The position numbers and the translations under genes were made by a program. From Heloderma charlesbogerti (taxonomy: Eukaryota > Chordata > Lepidosauria > Squamata > Helodermatidae), in the NCBI GenBank assembly GCA_026122225.1, contig JANEZZ010002357.1, positions 186,001-250,000 of the forward strand: DNA of 64,000 nucleotides, in the 5' to 3' direction. This document shows positions 53,966 through 64,000 of the stretch, piece after piece; positions within the stretch are counted from its first letter, which is position 1, and every line of letters begins with the position of its first letter. The notes under the pieces were generated by a model, which worked only from the letters and a program-made list of their open reading frames with translations, searched no databases and was not told the DNA's origin.

Positions 53966-54244
53966 AGGTCCCTTCTTTTACAGAGGTGAGAAAAGCTGCA
54001 GCTACTGAACTACCCTCTTCTAGATAGTTCTAAAGATAAAGAAGCTCTGTCCTTTTTTGCATCTGGTCGCCCTCTCTGTTTTCCTGCCGCTGATGCAAGC
54101 CACTTTCGGCTGGGGTGCTTTTGAACACGTTTGGAGTTCTCCTGACTCACCTGGTGATAAATAGTGCCCCATATTAATATATATTGCAATGAAGGTTGGC
54201 TACATATTAAAGTGGATCATGCATTTTGTTTCTGCTTAAGAAAA

Positions 54245-54450
54245 ATAAGGAACGTAGGAAGCTGCCTTATACAAAGTCAGACTCTTGTTCCTTGTAGCTC
54301 AGTGTTGTGTACACTGACTGGCAGCGGCTCTCCAGGTTTTCAGATGGGCTCTTTCCCAGCCCTACCTTTTCCAGCACACCTGAAGATGCTGGAAATTGAA
54401 CCTGAGACCTTTCAGTGCAAAGCCCAGTTTCTATGACTGACCTACAATGT
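54245..54450 (-). mobile_element. tRNA-derived SINE, antisense, degraded
   Basis: GGAACGTAGGAAGCTGCCTT, AGTGTTGTGTACACTGACTG, GCAGCGGCTCTCCAGGTTTT and GAAATTGAACCTGAGACCTT are the reverse complement of a squamate SINE whose head contains a B-box-like GGTTCAATC. The extreme head (near 54430) is eroded. Confidence 0.65.
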
Positions 54451-54984
54451 TTCCTAATAGTAAAGAAGCATCTTAACTACTTGCACATTCATAAGCCTAA
54501 AATATCTGATGTTTTTATTCTGGAGAAAAATCCACTTTTATCTGCTATTTATAGAAAGTCATGCCAACGTAGAAAATGGAATTTAGAATGCCATTAAACA
54601 GAACTAAGGAAACATAAAACATAAACAAAATTAGGATTCTGAAGGGATTTGGTTTGTTAATTTGGTTTGTTTTCTTAGCTGCCTCAAGAGAATGATTATG
54701 CTCTAAATGTATGATCTTATTCCACTCACAGCCCCCCAAAATGTGATGATTATACTTCTTAACAACTATTATACTGTGAAATTTTGTATCTGATTTTGGT
54801 CCTTTGTTTTTATATAATACTTTTAAAAATCTGAACAATTTTATGGTTGGAGACAAACAGTGATACTTTAAGAGCTGAATGTGATTTGAAAAGAGGATTC
54901 TCTCCATGGGAGCAAACCCATTACTTTTCATTTACGGTCATGCTTGGCCCAACGGAGCCATGGTTCACCACATGCACAAACGCC
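54451..54984. other. No gene or recognised repeat
   Basis: A/T-rich. The 128-codon minus frame has no domain or splice context. Confidence 0.4.
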
Positions 54985-55240
54985 CTGCGTGGCCTATTCT
55001 CTACAGGAGGGTGTTGAAGCTCTTCCAAAGGCTGAATTTCATTTCTGAGAAACTCTAGGGAGGCGTATTCCCATGGTGGGTGGGGCCAAAGGAAAAATGG
55101 GGAGGGCCGAAATTCCAGCATATTTTTGCTTGAAGTTTTTATTGCCAGTCATGAAGCCTCTGGAGAGGCATTCCAACCTTTAAAAATGGGGAAAATACTG
55201 CAGAACAGCTAGTGCAACCCACTGGTATATTTTTCTTTAA
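54985..55240. repeat. Dispersed repeat (family H)
   Basis: Counterpart of 14808-15000: TGAATTTCATTTCTGAGAAA, GGTGGGTGGGGCCAAAGGAA, GAGAGGCATTCCAACC. Confidence 0.65.
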
Positions 55241-55370
55241 GGATTCTGAGTGGGAATATTCCTGCACATTAAAGGAGTGAGATAGGGAGTAGCCACCATT
55301 TTAGGCAGTTACCGAAATGCAATGTGGAAGAAGCTTGCTTTCTCCTCCCTCTTGTAAGACCCTGAACCCT

Positions 55371-56020
55371 TGAGACAGGTTAGTAGGGAGGAATGACTCT
55401 GAGCATGTGGAGATATCTGGTAGCTCAGATTCAGAGTCAGAAGAGAAATAGCCAAAACAGGGGGAGGCACCCTCCCTAGGGGGCTCAGATTTGGCAAGAT
55501 TCTCTTCTCAAGACCTTGACACAGAGATGGCTCATGCCCCCTCCCTTTCCTCCACCTCCACCATGAGAACCCAGGTTTCGGAGAAGAGCAAGGGGCGTGA
55601 CTTGAGGGATGCTAGGGTCCCTCGCAGAGTGAAGTGGGAAAAGTTAGGGGCAGGGCTCAGATGCTCCGCCAGGTTGGCCACTCATGGAAACCAATGTAGG
55701 AGGGAGCAACCCTAAGGGAGGGGCATCCCTGCGAAGCAAGTCTGGTCAAGAAGTTCATGCTCTGGCAACTTCTCTAACTTCCATGTGGTCTCCTCTATTG
55801 ATATTCATAGATGCGTGGATTAGCTGTTTCATTGCAGTCTGAGAGTTTCCTAGAATCTGCATTTGTAGATTCTAATAGATCAGTAGATTCTAATACTAAT
55901 AGATTAATACTATTAGATTAGTAGATTCTAATTTGTAGATTGTAATAAAGTAGTCAGCCCGAAGCCTTGATTCCTAGAGTGTGTTGATTGTGAAGGGGGA
56001 GGACAAAAGAACATGACCAT
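55371..56020 (+). mobile_element. Solo LTR, family B, copy 1 (older, expanded)
   Basis: Aligns along its length with 56693-57289: CTCAGATTCAGAGTCAGAAG, GGGGCAGGGCTCAGATGCTC, AACCAATGTAGGAGGGAGCA, GCAGTCTGAGAGTTTCCTAG, and the polyadenylation region AATAAAGTAGTC. Termini are eroded. Between the shared TCTGCATTTGTA and AATAAAGTAG it carries about 80 extra bases of TAGATTCTAA units. Confidence 0.75.
55860..55950. repeat. Local expansion of TAGATTCTAA-type units inside LTR copy 1
   Basis: GTAGATTCTAA appears four or five times with ACTAATAGATTAATAC spacers; absent from the sibling LTR. Confidence 0.85.
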
Positions 56021-56692
56021 TTCCTTTTGATTTTTTTTTTAAAGAGTCATGTTTTCTTTTACAGACACTATGAGTTCCTTATTTGTTTATGTTCATTAAT
56101 ATTGTATAAAGGGCTGTTTAACAAGTTGTTCCTGTGTTGCTGGATCCTGGTCCATTTTGAGAAGATTGCTGCAGAGTTGGAGTGAACTGAGTAGAGACTA
56201 TTTTCTTTCTTCAGCCAGCAGAAGAATCAAGCTTCAGACATAAGTTTTATTTATATTTTTGTTGTGGACTCAAGCTGAAAAAAAAGACAGAACTGGGTGG
56301 GGGGGCTGTGCTTTGTTTTATTGGTTTGGTGATAAGTGAATTGTTATGCATGCAAAATTATTACATGTGCATTATTATTTTTTGTTAATTAAGAAACTAA
56401 AATAATATATGTTAATTGTCCCTGTACGAGGCCTTTGCTGTGAGTCCCTTAGAGACCCTGAAGAAAAATGTTACACTAGGAAACCACCAAACAAATGGTG
56501 GTCAGGCAGAAAGGTGGGGTGGCCTTCTGGGGAACCCTGGAGGGCTGGATTGAGACCCCAAGAGGGGCAGACCCCAAGAGGGGCAGACTACACTCCTACC
56601 CTAGAGGCAGATGCAGGATGAGGTCAGACACCACAAGCAACCTTCTGCTTTCTGAAAACCCCTCCAAAAACTATTGTCCATCTTTCACTCTT
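56021..56692. other. No gene; family H fragment at 56500-56605
   Basis: GGTGGCCTTCTGGGGAACCC matches 15055-15100. GACCCCAAGAGGGGCAGAC is duplicated in tandem at 56556-56589. The interval lies between two LTRs of one family but shows no gag, pol or primer-binding site, so it is not an internal region. Confidence 0.5.
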
Positions 56693-57289
56693 TGTCAGGG
56701 ATGAGTCCAAGTGCTTTAAGATGTCTGACAGCTCTGATTCTGAATCAGAGTTGGAGCAGCTAGATCAGAGGCTGGGGAGGGGCCCTCCCTAGTGATCCAA
56801 GACACTGGGACAGATTCCTCCGAAGGTCTTGGCAAACAGATGCCCCAGGCTGAGTCCCTGCCCCCTCCCTCCACCTTGAGAACTCATGTTTCCGAGGAGG
56901 AGGAAGAGAGGCGCGACTTGAGAGACACTAGGGCATGTCACAGAGCAAAGCAGGAAAAGTTAGGGGCAGGGCTCAGACACTCTGCCAGGACAGCCGCTCT
57001 TGGAAGCCAATGTAGGAGGGAGCCACCCTAAGGAAGGGGCATCACTGCGAGGAAAGTCTGGCTGTGAGGTTCACACCCAAACTTTTAGCAAGTTCACTAC
57101 TCTCCGGTTTGTCTCCTCTAATTAGGGATCGCACCATTAGTTGTTCCGGGGCTTGAGGCAGTCTGAGAGTTTTCTGGAATCTGCATTTGTAAAAAGGCTA
57201 GTCTCTAGCAAAATAAAGTAGTATTAGCTTGAAGCTTGGTCTCCTTGTAGTGTTGATTATGAAGGGGGAAGAACTGTCCATTTCTGACA
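56693..57289 (+). mobile_element. Solo LTR, family B, copy 2
   Basis: TGTCAGGGATGAG ... ATTTCTGACA, 597 bp, TG...CA, with CTCTT duplicated at 56688-56692 and 57290-57294. AATAAAGTAG at 57211 is a likely polyadenylation signal. It encodes SDSSDSESELEQLDQR near the start and GLRHSARTAALG later, the acidic-then-basic layout also seen in family A. Confidence 0.85.
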
Positions 57290-57294
57290 CTCTT

Positions 57295-57929
57295 TCTTGC
57301 TCAAGGATTATTCAGATAAGGTGGCTCACAAGCAGAGAATGAGATTGGCTGGCTATTGAGTGCACCATTCGGATCAGGAGACCAGGCCAAACTTGGTTGC
57401 CAATCTTTGCTCAGCCAAGAGAGCACTGGGCAACTCAGTCTCAGTTCCTCTGTGTCAGGGCTGGGCCATGGGCAGCAGTCTAAGGTGAGCTGGGAAGCAG
57501 AAGCCACGGAAGAAGCCACAAGTCAGGACTGAAAGACAAACCAGGAGCAAGGAGCAAGCCAGCAGTCATGGCTGAAGAGCAAGTTGGCACCGGAGGCCGA
57601 ACCAGGAGGCTGGGCAGGGTGAGGAAGCCATCTCAGGCACCAGATGCTGGGTGGGCGGCAGCCACTCCAGCTTTTCCTATTCCTCCTGAGCTCCCACAAC
57701 ATGGATAGGACCCAGGTGCACAAGTAATTCCTCATGGGAAATGCAACAAAAGTGTGGCATGGGGGCAACACATGCATAAACCCTAGTTGAGTAACAAATT
57801 AACAAATACCCTGCAATGTGTAGCTTCAGGGAAGTGCTGCCAGTGCTCTAAAGCGCACTCTGAGTTCATACAGAGCAGTAGTAAGTCCCAGCCAGCCTAT
57901 AAACTGAGTATGCACACGAGAACATGTTT
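57295..57929. other. No gene or confidently named repeat
   Basis: TGTCAGGGCTGGGCCATGGG at 57454 looks like a retroelement LTR start, but I cannot find the other end. Confidence 0.35.
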
Positions 57930-58415
57930 GAAACAATGTTATTTGAAGGATCACCTCCGCCCCTCTGAAGCTGCCCATACCTTGAGATTAGCATTAGAGG
58001 CCCTGCTTGTTGGCCCACCTTTAAGACTGCTTAGACTGGCAGGCAGTAGGGACAAGGCCATCTCAGTAGTGGCTCCATACTCTGTGGAACTCCCTTCCCA
58101 AGGGATGCAAAGTTGGCTCTTTCAGTCTTGGCGTTCAAAAAGACTTCTGAAAACTCCTTCAGGTCACTTTAAATTGATGTGTTGTTACTGGACATGCTGC
58201 TGAATTTTTAAAATGTATTTTTTACATTTCTATACTGCCCATGGGCAGTTCACAAAATGAAGTATTGTACTTTTGTATTTTTTTCAAAATGTTTAAAGTT
58301 TTTAATATCATGTCAGATCATGTAATACTATCATTTTTATATTGTTGCTTCCTTCCTTCAGAGGACTTTGTCCATAAAGGCTGCCTGTAAATATTTAAGA
58401 TAAATAAAATAAATG
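57930..58415 (+). mobile_element. L2-group LINE 3' end, 5'-truncated
   Basis: Frame: DHLRPSEAAHTLRLALEAL, LLRLAGSRDKAISVVAP, FQSWRSKRLLKT; then a T-rich 3' UTR and AAGATAAATAAAATAAATG. Confidence 0.75.
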
Positions 58416-60289
58416 CATGTTTCTCAGTATCCTCTTCAACATACAGTGATTGCTTGATGTGGAAAAGATCCCCTGAAACTTTTCTTGCCCAATTTTTTTA
58501 AGGCACGGTATGATACAGATTTTGGTACCACATGTCCTACCTTCCAAGCACCAGTTTCTGTTTTAATGCACACATGGGGAACCTCTTGCTCATGGGCCAG
58601 ATATGGTGCACAGGAGTTCTCCATCTGGCTCACCAACTTCGTCTACAGGCCCACTCCTTTTCCATAGGCAGGGAAAAGCTCTTATCTCCGGTAACAGAGC
58701 TTTGGCTATTGGGCAGTATAGGAACGTAATGAATGAAATGAATTGATAAGCAGCTTACTGGAGATAAGAATGTTTCCTCACTGAAAAGACCTTACCTCTA
58801 GTTGAAGATAAGAGCTTTTCTCTCTTCAGTGCTGAGCAGATAAAGGCCCTTTTCTCTGATCAGCAGATAACAGCTTTTCCTTGCTTAGTGCCAAGAAAGG
58901 GAGCTCCTTGGCGCTATAGAATTACAAATAAAAAAATGCCCTCATGTGCCCCAACTGAGTGTCATCATAAAGTTACAGATTTCCCACATTTTTGAAATTG
59001 GTATATATATATATGCATGCAACTCTGGGCATTTACTTACAATCTCGTGCTTAATCATGTATTATTCTATGCTCTCCCCTTCCCCATTTTTAAACAACTA
59101 TGTGAAATAATCCATCCTGGCTATTTCCTTTCCCATGAAACACAATCAGTCACACGTTCACGTTAAGAACCACCTGCTCGCATGCAATACCAGCCCTCCC
59201 ATCGCTACAAAACTTAACATGTCCAACTAATTAGCCATTACCAGCTGATTCTCAGAAGTGCCATAACAACACTACCAATACCTAGCACATTTCCTACTGA
59301 TAAATGATTAATGCCTCTAAAAATGCCTGTCCACTTGGCCAAGCAGCGAGCTCATCTCCACTCCAGCAGTAGCTCCATCACAGAACAATTCCTCGCTGCC
59401 AACAGCCAGAATAAGATGGCATGGAGAGAAAATGGTGCGCTCCCATGAATGCGTTCAGATGTTGAAATAAATGCTCGGCTGAAGAATAGCTGAATTATTC
59501 ATACTGAGATGCTTTGATTGTACAGTCATCCGCCTACTTGCCTCGCACAGTGGCGAACTGCTTTTGTGCAAGCAACATTTTCAAAGCCATCTCAAAAACG
59601 GCTTGTTTCTCAGTCATTGGACTTGGAAAACAGCAGCGAAGTAAATCATGTTTAGCGCTAAACACCCAAATCCTATCAAGGAAACTAGCTGCAGTAGCAC
59701 AGGGTGGCTTACAAGTTGACATGAGCAGAACAGCATCCTTCATTAGGCAGAATGGGGCAGAAGCACATGTAGAACATCTCTGATGGACAGAACTCTGTCT
59801 TTGAAAAGGCCTTCACATCTCCAGTCTATACTTCACTGCATCCCTGCCATGCTGCTCTCTCTGGCAAGTCAATTTGCGGACTGCAGGAAAACGTGGCACA
59901 TGGCTTTTACAATACATCTGCCAAGGGTGGCTACTGCTGGCCTAGTAGCATTAATTCATACTGCATTGAATTACCTGGGCAATTCAAGTCCCTATCAACT
60001 AAGACCTCAAATGTCCTGGGGCAATTCACATCCCTATCAACTAAGACCTTGCAACCTTGAATGTCCTGGGGCAATTCTACTAAGTCCTCTGGGTGCTCCT
60101 GCTTTCTGAAATTGGCAGGACATAGGCAAGACAGATGGACCTTTTCTGTGGTGGTGTCCAAATTGTGGACTTCCATGTCTAGGGATGTCCACCTGGCACC
60201 GTTGTTTCTGTCTTTTAGGCAATAGGAAAAGTCTGTCCTATTCTCTTGGGGTTTTTCACCTTTTCCTCTATTTCAGGCTGTGAGCACCA
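58416..60289. other. Repeat-poor interval; candidate conserved noncoding DNA at 59050-59760
   Basis: The longest stretch without a recognised repeat. 59050-59760 has unbroken complex sequence with homeodomain-like words (CAACTAATTAGCCATTACC) and no repeat match. It also gives frames of 69-108 codons on both strands without known motifs. GGGGCAATTC..CATCCCTATC is a roughly 35-bp duplication at 59985-60045. Regulatory function is inference. Confidence 0.35.
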
Positions 60290-60346
60290 CTGCTTATTTA
60301 CCCAAAACAGTACCACCACCACCACCACCACACACACACACACACA
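60290..60346. repeat. (CCA)n(CA)n microsatellite
   Basis: CCACCACCACCACCACCA runs into about ten CA units. Confidence 0.95.
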
Positions 60347-60619
60347 CAGGAGAGGGAAGTGTCAACAGGCTTGGGAGAACCCCCAGCTTTGCAGAAGTAC
60401 AAAAAATAATTAGAGAATAAACCCTGAGGGTGGGAACCCCCCAAAACAGCGCAATGGGGACTAGAGCGAGCTCAGTGGCCACGGAATGGTGGCTGATTGC
60501 TGTAGGGGTAGAATGAAAAACCAGGTGGGAGGGGCAATGGAATGGGATATCATGGAGATGGGCATGGCTGGCTGACTGGAACAGTGAACAGGAGCACTCC
60601 ACACTGCAATATTTTGTTG

Positions 60620-60863
60620 CAGCCTCCACCTGTAGTATCTGAATGCCTTTTATGATATCTGCCTGGCCCTCTTTTCAATAGATGATTGTTTTAAAGGTTG
60701 TTTTTTCTTACCAGCTTGCTGATATTATTGTTACCTCTGTTTTTATCTGCTGCCTCTGTTGTTTCTTACTGCTATTTCATTTCATGTTGTTTTAATCCCA
60801 GTTGACTTTCTAAGCTGCCTTGAGCTGTATGTCGGAAGGGGGGATAATCATTCCCTAATGAAT
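60620..60863 (+). mobile_element. L2-like LINE 3' UTR that hosts the BovB insertion
   Basis: GTTTTTATCTGCTGCCTCTG, TAAGCTGCCTTGAGCTGTAT and GTCGGAAGGGGGGATAATCA, then CCCTAATGAAT. Its A/T tail resumes after BovB as AATGAATAAATAAATG at 63914. Confidence 0.6.
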
Positions 60864-60869
60864 TGTTGT

Positions 60870-61345
60870 TCAGTCGTTAAGTCGTGTCCGACTCTTCGTG
60901 ACCCCATGGACCATAGCACGCCAGGCCTTCCTGTCCTCCGCTCTCTCCGGGAGTGTGCTCAAGTTCATATTCATTGCATCGGTGATGCTATCTCGCCATC
61001 TCATCCTCTGCCATCCCCTTCTCCTTTTGCCTTCAATCTTTCCCAGCATCAGGGTCTTTTCCAGGGAGTTTTCTCTTCGCATTAGGTGGCCAAAATATTT
61101 GAGCTTCAGCTTCAGTATCTGTCCTTCCAATGAGCACTCAGGGTTGATTTCCTTTAGGATTGACTGATTTGACCTCCTTGCAGTCCAGGGGACTTGTAAG
61201 AGCCTTCTCCAGCACCACAGTTCGAAAGCATCAATTCTCCTATGCTCAGCCGTCCTTATAGTCCAGCTCTCACAGCCATACATTACTACTGGGAAAACCA
61301 TAGCTTTGATTATATGGACCTTTGTCGGAAGGTGATGTCTCTGCT
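60870..61345 (-). pseudogene. BovB ORF2 C-terminus
   Basis: LPTKVHIIKAMVFPVVMYG, CESWTIRTAEHRRIDAFEL, 'CWRRLLQVPWTARRSNQSI', YFGHLMRRENSLEKTLMLG, RMRWRDSITDAMNMNLS and KAWRAMVHGVTKSRTRLND. Uninterrupted. The upstream 20 residues given by this frame (MLAPWEESYG...) are out of frame with the parent protein. Confidence 0.9.
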
Positions 61346-61800
61346 TCTTACTATGCTGTCTAGGTTTGCCATAGCTTTCCTCCCAAGGAGCAAGCATCTT
61401 TTAATTTCATGGCTACAGTCACCGTCTGTGGTGATCTTGGAGCCCAAGAAAATAAAATCTGTCACTGCTTCCATTTCTTCCCCTTCTATATGCCAGGAAG
61501 TGATGGGGCCAGATGCCATGATCTTTGTTTTTTTAATGTTGAGTTTCAAACCAGCTTTTGCACTCTCCACTTTCACCCTCAACAAGAGGCTCTTTAGATC
61601 CTCTTCGCTTTCTGCCATTAGGGTGGTATCATCTGCATATCTGAGGTTGTTGATCATTCTCCCGGCAATCTTAATTCCGATCTGTGATTCATCCAACTCC
61701 ACGCTTCTCATGATGTACTCTGCATATAAGTTAAATAAGCAGGGTGACAATATGCAGCCTTGTCGTACTCCTTTCCCAATTTTGTTCCATGTCTGGTTCT
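61310..61800 (-). pseudogene. BovB RT motifs B and C
   Basis: KIGKGVRQGCILSPCLFN (motif B), NNLRYADDTTLMAES (motif C, YADD intact), 'GLKLNIKKTKIMAS', 'FIFLGSKITTDGDCSHEIK', then SRDITF where a one-base deletion shifts frame near 61340. Both catalytic Asp pairs of the RT survive. Confidence 0.9.
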
Positions 61801-62061
61801 TACTGTTGCTTCTTGACCCTCGTACAGGTTTCTCAGGAGACAGGTAAGGTGGTCTGGTACTCCCATCTCTTTCAGAATTTGCCACAGTTTGTTGTGATCC
61901 ACACAATCAAAGGCTTTAGCATAGTCAATGAAGCAGAAATAGACGTTTTTCTGGAATTCTCTTGCTTTCTCCATGATCCAGCAAATGTTGGCGATTTGAT
62001 CTCTAGTTCCTCTGCCTCTTCGAAACCCAGCTTGTACTTCCGGTAGTTCTCGGTTCACATA
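61708..62061 (-). pseudogene. BovB RT palm, motif A segment
   Basis: ELPEVQAGFRRGRGTRDQI, then YFCFIDYAKAFDCVDH with the motif A Asp intact, and 'LLRNLYEGQEATVRTRHGT'. A short deletion just after RHGT changes frame; residues beyond it in this frame are not homologous. Motifs B and C continue in the next frame. Confidence 0.9.
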
Positions 62062-62952
62062 CTACTGAAGCCTAGCTTGTAGTATTTTGAGCATCACCTT
62101 GCTCGCATGTGAAATGAGTGCAATTGTACGGTAGTTTGAACACTCTTTGGCATTGCCCTTCTTTGGGATTGGAATGTAAACTGACCTTTTCCATTCTTGT
62201 GGCCACTGTTGAGTGTTCCACATTTGTTGGCATACTGAGTGCAGCACTTGAACAGAATCATCTTTTAGGATTTTAAATAGCTCAGCTGGAAGACTGTCAT
62301 CTCCGCTAGCTTTGTTGTTAGTAATGCTTGCTAAGGCCCACTTGACTTCACTCTCTAGGATGTCCAGCTCAAGTTCAGTGACCGCACTATCATGGCTATC
62401 AGGGACATTCAGATCTTTCCTGTATAGTTCTTCTGTGTATTCTTTCCACCTCTTCTTAATCTCATCTGCTTCTGTTAGGTCCCTGCCTTCTTTGTCCTTT
62501 ATCATGCCCGTCTTTGCACAAAACGTTCCCTTGAGATCTCTGATTTTCTTGAAGAGATCTCTAGTCTTTCCCATTCTATTGTTTTCCTCAATTTCTTTGC
62601 ATTGTTCATTTAAGAAGGCCTTCTTGTATCTCCTTGCTGTTCTCTGGAACTCTGCATTCAGTTGGATGTATCTTCCTACTCCGTCTATCAGGTCTAATCC
62701 CTTAAATCTATTTGTCACCTCCACTGTATATTCATAAGGGATATGATTTAGGTCATACCTGAATGGTTTAGTGGTTTTCCCTACATTCTTCAATATAAGC
62801 CAAAATTTTGCAACAAGAAGCTCATGATCTGAGCCACAGTCAGTTCCAGGTCTTATTTTTACTGACTGTATAGAGCTTCTCCATCTTTGGCTGCAAAGTA
62901 CATAATCAATCTGATTTCGATATTGACCATCTGATGATGTCCATGTGTAGAG
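62062..62952 (-). pseudogene. BovB end of endonuclease, linker and start of RT
   Basis: In frame with the endonuclease. Contains GSDHELL (endonuclease end), KPFRYDLNHIPYEYTVEV, 'FKKIRDLKGTF', the linker SEVKWALASITNNKASG, and RT motifs 'SVYIPIPKKG' and ECSNYRTIALISHASKV. It ends in TAG at 62062-62064 after LQARLQ, where Gln is expected. The next segment (NRELPEVQAGFR) continues in the same frame. Confidence 0.9.
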
Positions 62953-63843
62953 TCACCTCTTGTGCTGTTGGAAAAGAGTGTTTGCTATGATCAGCGTGTT
63001 CTCTTGACAAAACTCTATTAGCCTTTGTCCTGATTCATTTTGTACACCAAGGCCATGCTTGCATGTTATCCTGGTTATTTGTTGACTTCCTGCTTTAGCA
63101 TTCCAATCCCCTATGATGCAAAGGACATCTTTTTTTGGTGTTAGTTCTAGAAGGTGTTGTAGGTCTTCATAGAACTGATCAACCTCAACTTCTTCAGCCT
63201 CAGTGGTTGGGGCATAGACTTGAATTACTGTGATGTTGAGTGGTTTGCCTTGGATTCGTACTGAGATCATTCTATTGTTTTTGAGATTGTACCCCAGTAC
63301 TGCTTTTCCCACCCTTTTGTTGACTATGAGTGTTACTCCATTTCTTCTAAGGGATTCTTGCCCACAGTAGTAGATATAATGGTCACCTGAATTAAATTCG
63401 CTCATGCTTGTCCATTTGAGTTCGCTGATTCCCAAGATGTCGATGTTCAATCTTGCCATCTCATGTTTGACCACCTCCAGCTTACCTTGATTCATTGATC
63501 TGACATTCCAGGTTCCTAAACAATATTGCTCTTTACAGCATCGGATTTTCTTTTCACCACCAGACACATCCACAGCTGAGTGTCCTTTCGGCTTTGGCCC
63601 AGCCGCTTCACTCTTTCTGGCGCTCCTTGGAAACACCCTCTGCTCTTCCCCAGTAGTATATTGGACACCTTCCGACTTGAGGGGCTCATCTTCCGGCGTC
63701 ATCTCTTTTAGCCTTGTGATACGTTCCATGGGGTTTTCTTGGCAAGAATACTGGAGTGAGTTGCCATTTCCTTCTCCAGTGGACCACATTTTGTCAGAAC
63801 TCTCCGCCATGACCTGTCTGTCTTGGGTGACCCTGCATGGCAT
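62953..63843 (-). pseudogene. BovB endonuclease domain
   Basis: About 296 codons. After a roughly 100-residue leader, the apurinic-like endonuclease starts: LGTWNVRSMNQGKL (Asn), ILGISELKW (catalytic Glu), VYAPTTEAE (Tyr), CIIGDWNAKAG (Asp, Asn). It stops at TGA 62953-62955 after LFQQHKR, where a CGA Arg codon is expected, so the stop is a single CpG transition. Beyond it the frame continues with RNQIDYVLC and CGSDHELL, the last catalytic Asp-His. In a live element it nicks DNA to prime reverse transcription. Confidence 0.9.
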
Positions 63844-63920
63844 AGCTTATGGCTTCACTGAGTTATGCAAGCCCCTTCGCCACAACAAGGCAGTGATCCA
63901 TGAAGGGGTCCCAAATGAAT

Positions 63921-64000
63921 AAATAAATGTAAATAAGTCCAGTCCTGGCATTTCACCTAACACACTTATTTGCCAGTGCCTCATGGACCAGGGCCAGGGC
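63921..64000. other. Flank of the BovB insertion; nothing further recognised
   Basis: A/T tail (AAATAAATGTAAATAAG) of the host LINE end, then unassigned sequence to the window edge. Confidence 0.5.

Larger units (their letters stand above)
60864..63913 (-). mobile_element. BovB (RTE-clade) LINE, near full length, 3.05 kb
   Basis: The 5' end on the minus strand begins GGACCCCTTCATGGATCACT, the usual BovB start, and the 3' end reads CGACTTAACGACTGAACAAC. AATGAAT occurs on both sides (60857-60863; 63914-63920), a plausible TSD. One ORF2-type polyprotein carries EN and RT domains. It is broken by two in-frame stops, one small frameshifting deletion near 61795 and one -1 shift near 61340. Otherwise it is well preserved, so the insertion is fairly young. 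Confidence 0.95.

Noticed and set aside
54300..54440. tRNA gene on the minus strand
   Set aside because: Only a B-box-like word survives and the flanking text is a known SINE body; no cloverleaf can be formed.
55371..57289. Provirus with two LTRs and an internal region
   Set aside because: The 670 bp between the LTRs hold another repeat fragment and no gag, pol or primer-binding site; copy 2 has its own 5-bp duplication, so these are separate solo LTRs.
60864..63913. Bovine contamination because of BovB
   Set aside because: Sauria SINEs, CR1 and L2 copies surround it, and the element sits in a local LINE tail with a duplication of local sequence.

Overview
The window reads as intergenic or intronic DNA of a squamate reptile (lizard or snake). 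Three repeat classes point there: Sauria-type tRNA-derived SINEs, a nearly complete BovB (RTE-clade) LINE, and many L2- and CR1-group LINE copies with the CR1 3' hallmark TTCTATGATTCTATGA. BovB alone also occurs in ruminants, but this combination does not. I found no convincing host exon, no tRNA gene, no CRISPR and nothing bacterial. The longest reading frames all belong to decayed retrotransposons.

Layout. 0-9.5 kb: hAT-like and Harbinger-like MITEs, L2 and CR1 3' ends, a 234-bp foldback element, and a 133-bp RTE-type insert with a 12-bp target-site duplication (TSD). 9.5-13.4 kb: a quiet stretch, then an 883-bp hAT-like element packed with nested palindromes, then a CR1 copy split by a 709-bp terminal-inverted-repeat (TIR) element. 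13.4-21.6 kb: an L1 3' end interrupted by a BovB 3' end, and an antisense L2 LINE of about 3.6 kb keeping endonuclease (EN) and reverse transcriptase (RT) domains and a tandemly repeated 5' region. 21.6-32.2 kb: small hAT elements (two with perfect 8-bp TSDs), an L2 tail with a 67-bp tandem duplication, two solo LTRs of one family in opposite orientation, and a complete SINE. 32-47.9 kb: sparse, with an L1 fragment split by a Harbinger-like MITE and two LTR-like sequences. 47.9-48.8 kb: a palindrome of about 800 bp whose arms each carry a 5S rRNA-derived segment. 49-58.5 kb: CR1 split by another Harbinger-like MITE, a cluster of nested SINEs, and two solo LTRs of a second family. 58.5-60.3 kb is nearly repeat-free. 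60.86-63.91 kb: a BovB LINE of 3.05 kb, minus strand, with recognisable ends.

How the parts relate. The autonomous LINEs seen here are the plausible drivers of the non-autonomous ones: BovB for the Sauria SINEs (established for that SINE class), and CR1 for SINEs with CR1-like tails. The MITEs are deletion derivatives that would need hAT or Harbinger transposases, which are absent from the window. Every autonomous copy is broken by stops or frameshifts, so nothing here looks able to move by itself. The most unusual object is the 5S-bearing palindrome at 47.97-48.77 kb; next are the nested-palindrome hAT element at 10.87-11.75 kb and the four-copy Harbinger-like MITE family with TWA target duplications.

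Limits: family names come from motif and terminal-sequence recognition by eye. Boundaries marked approximate could move by tens of bases. Calls of possible conserved noncoding DNA are inference from repeat-poor composition only.
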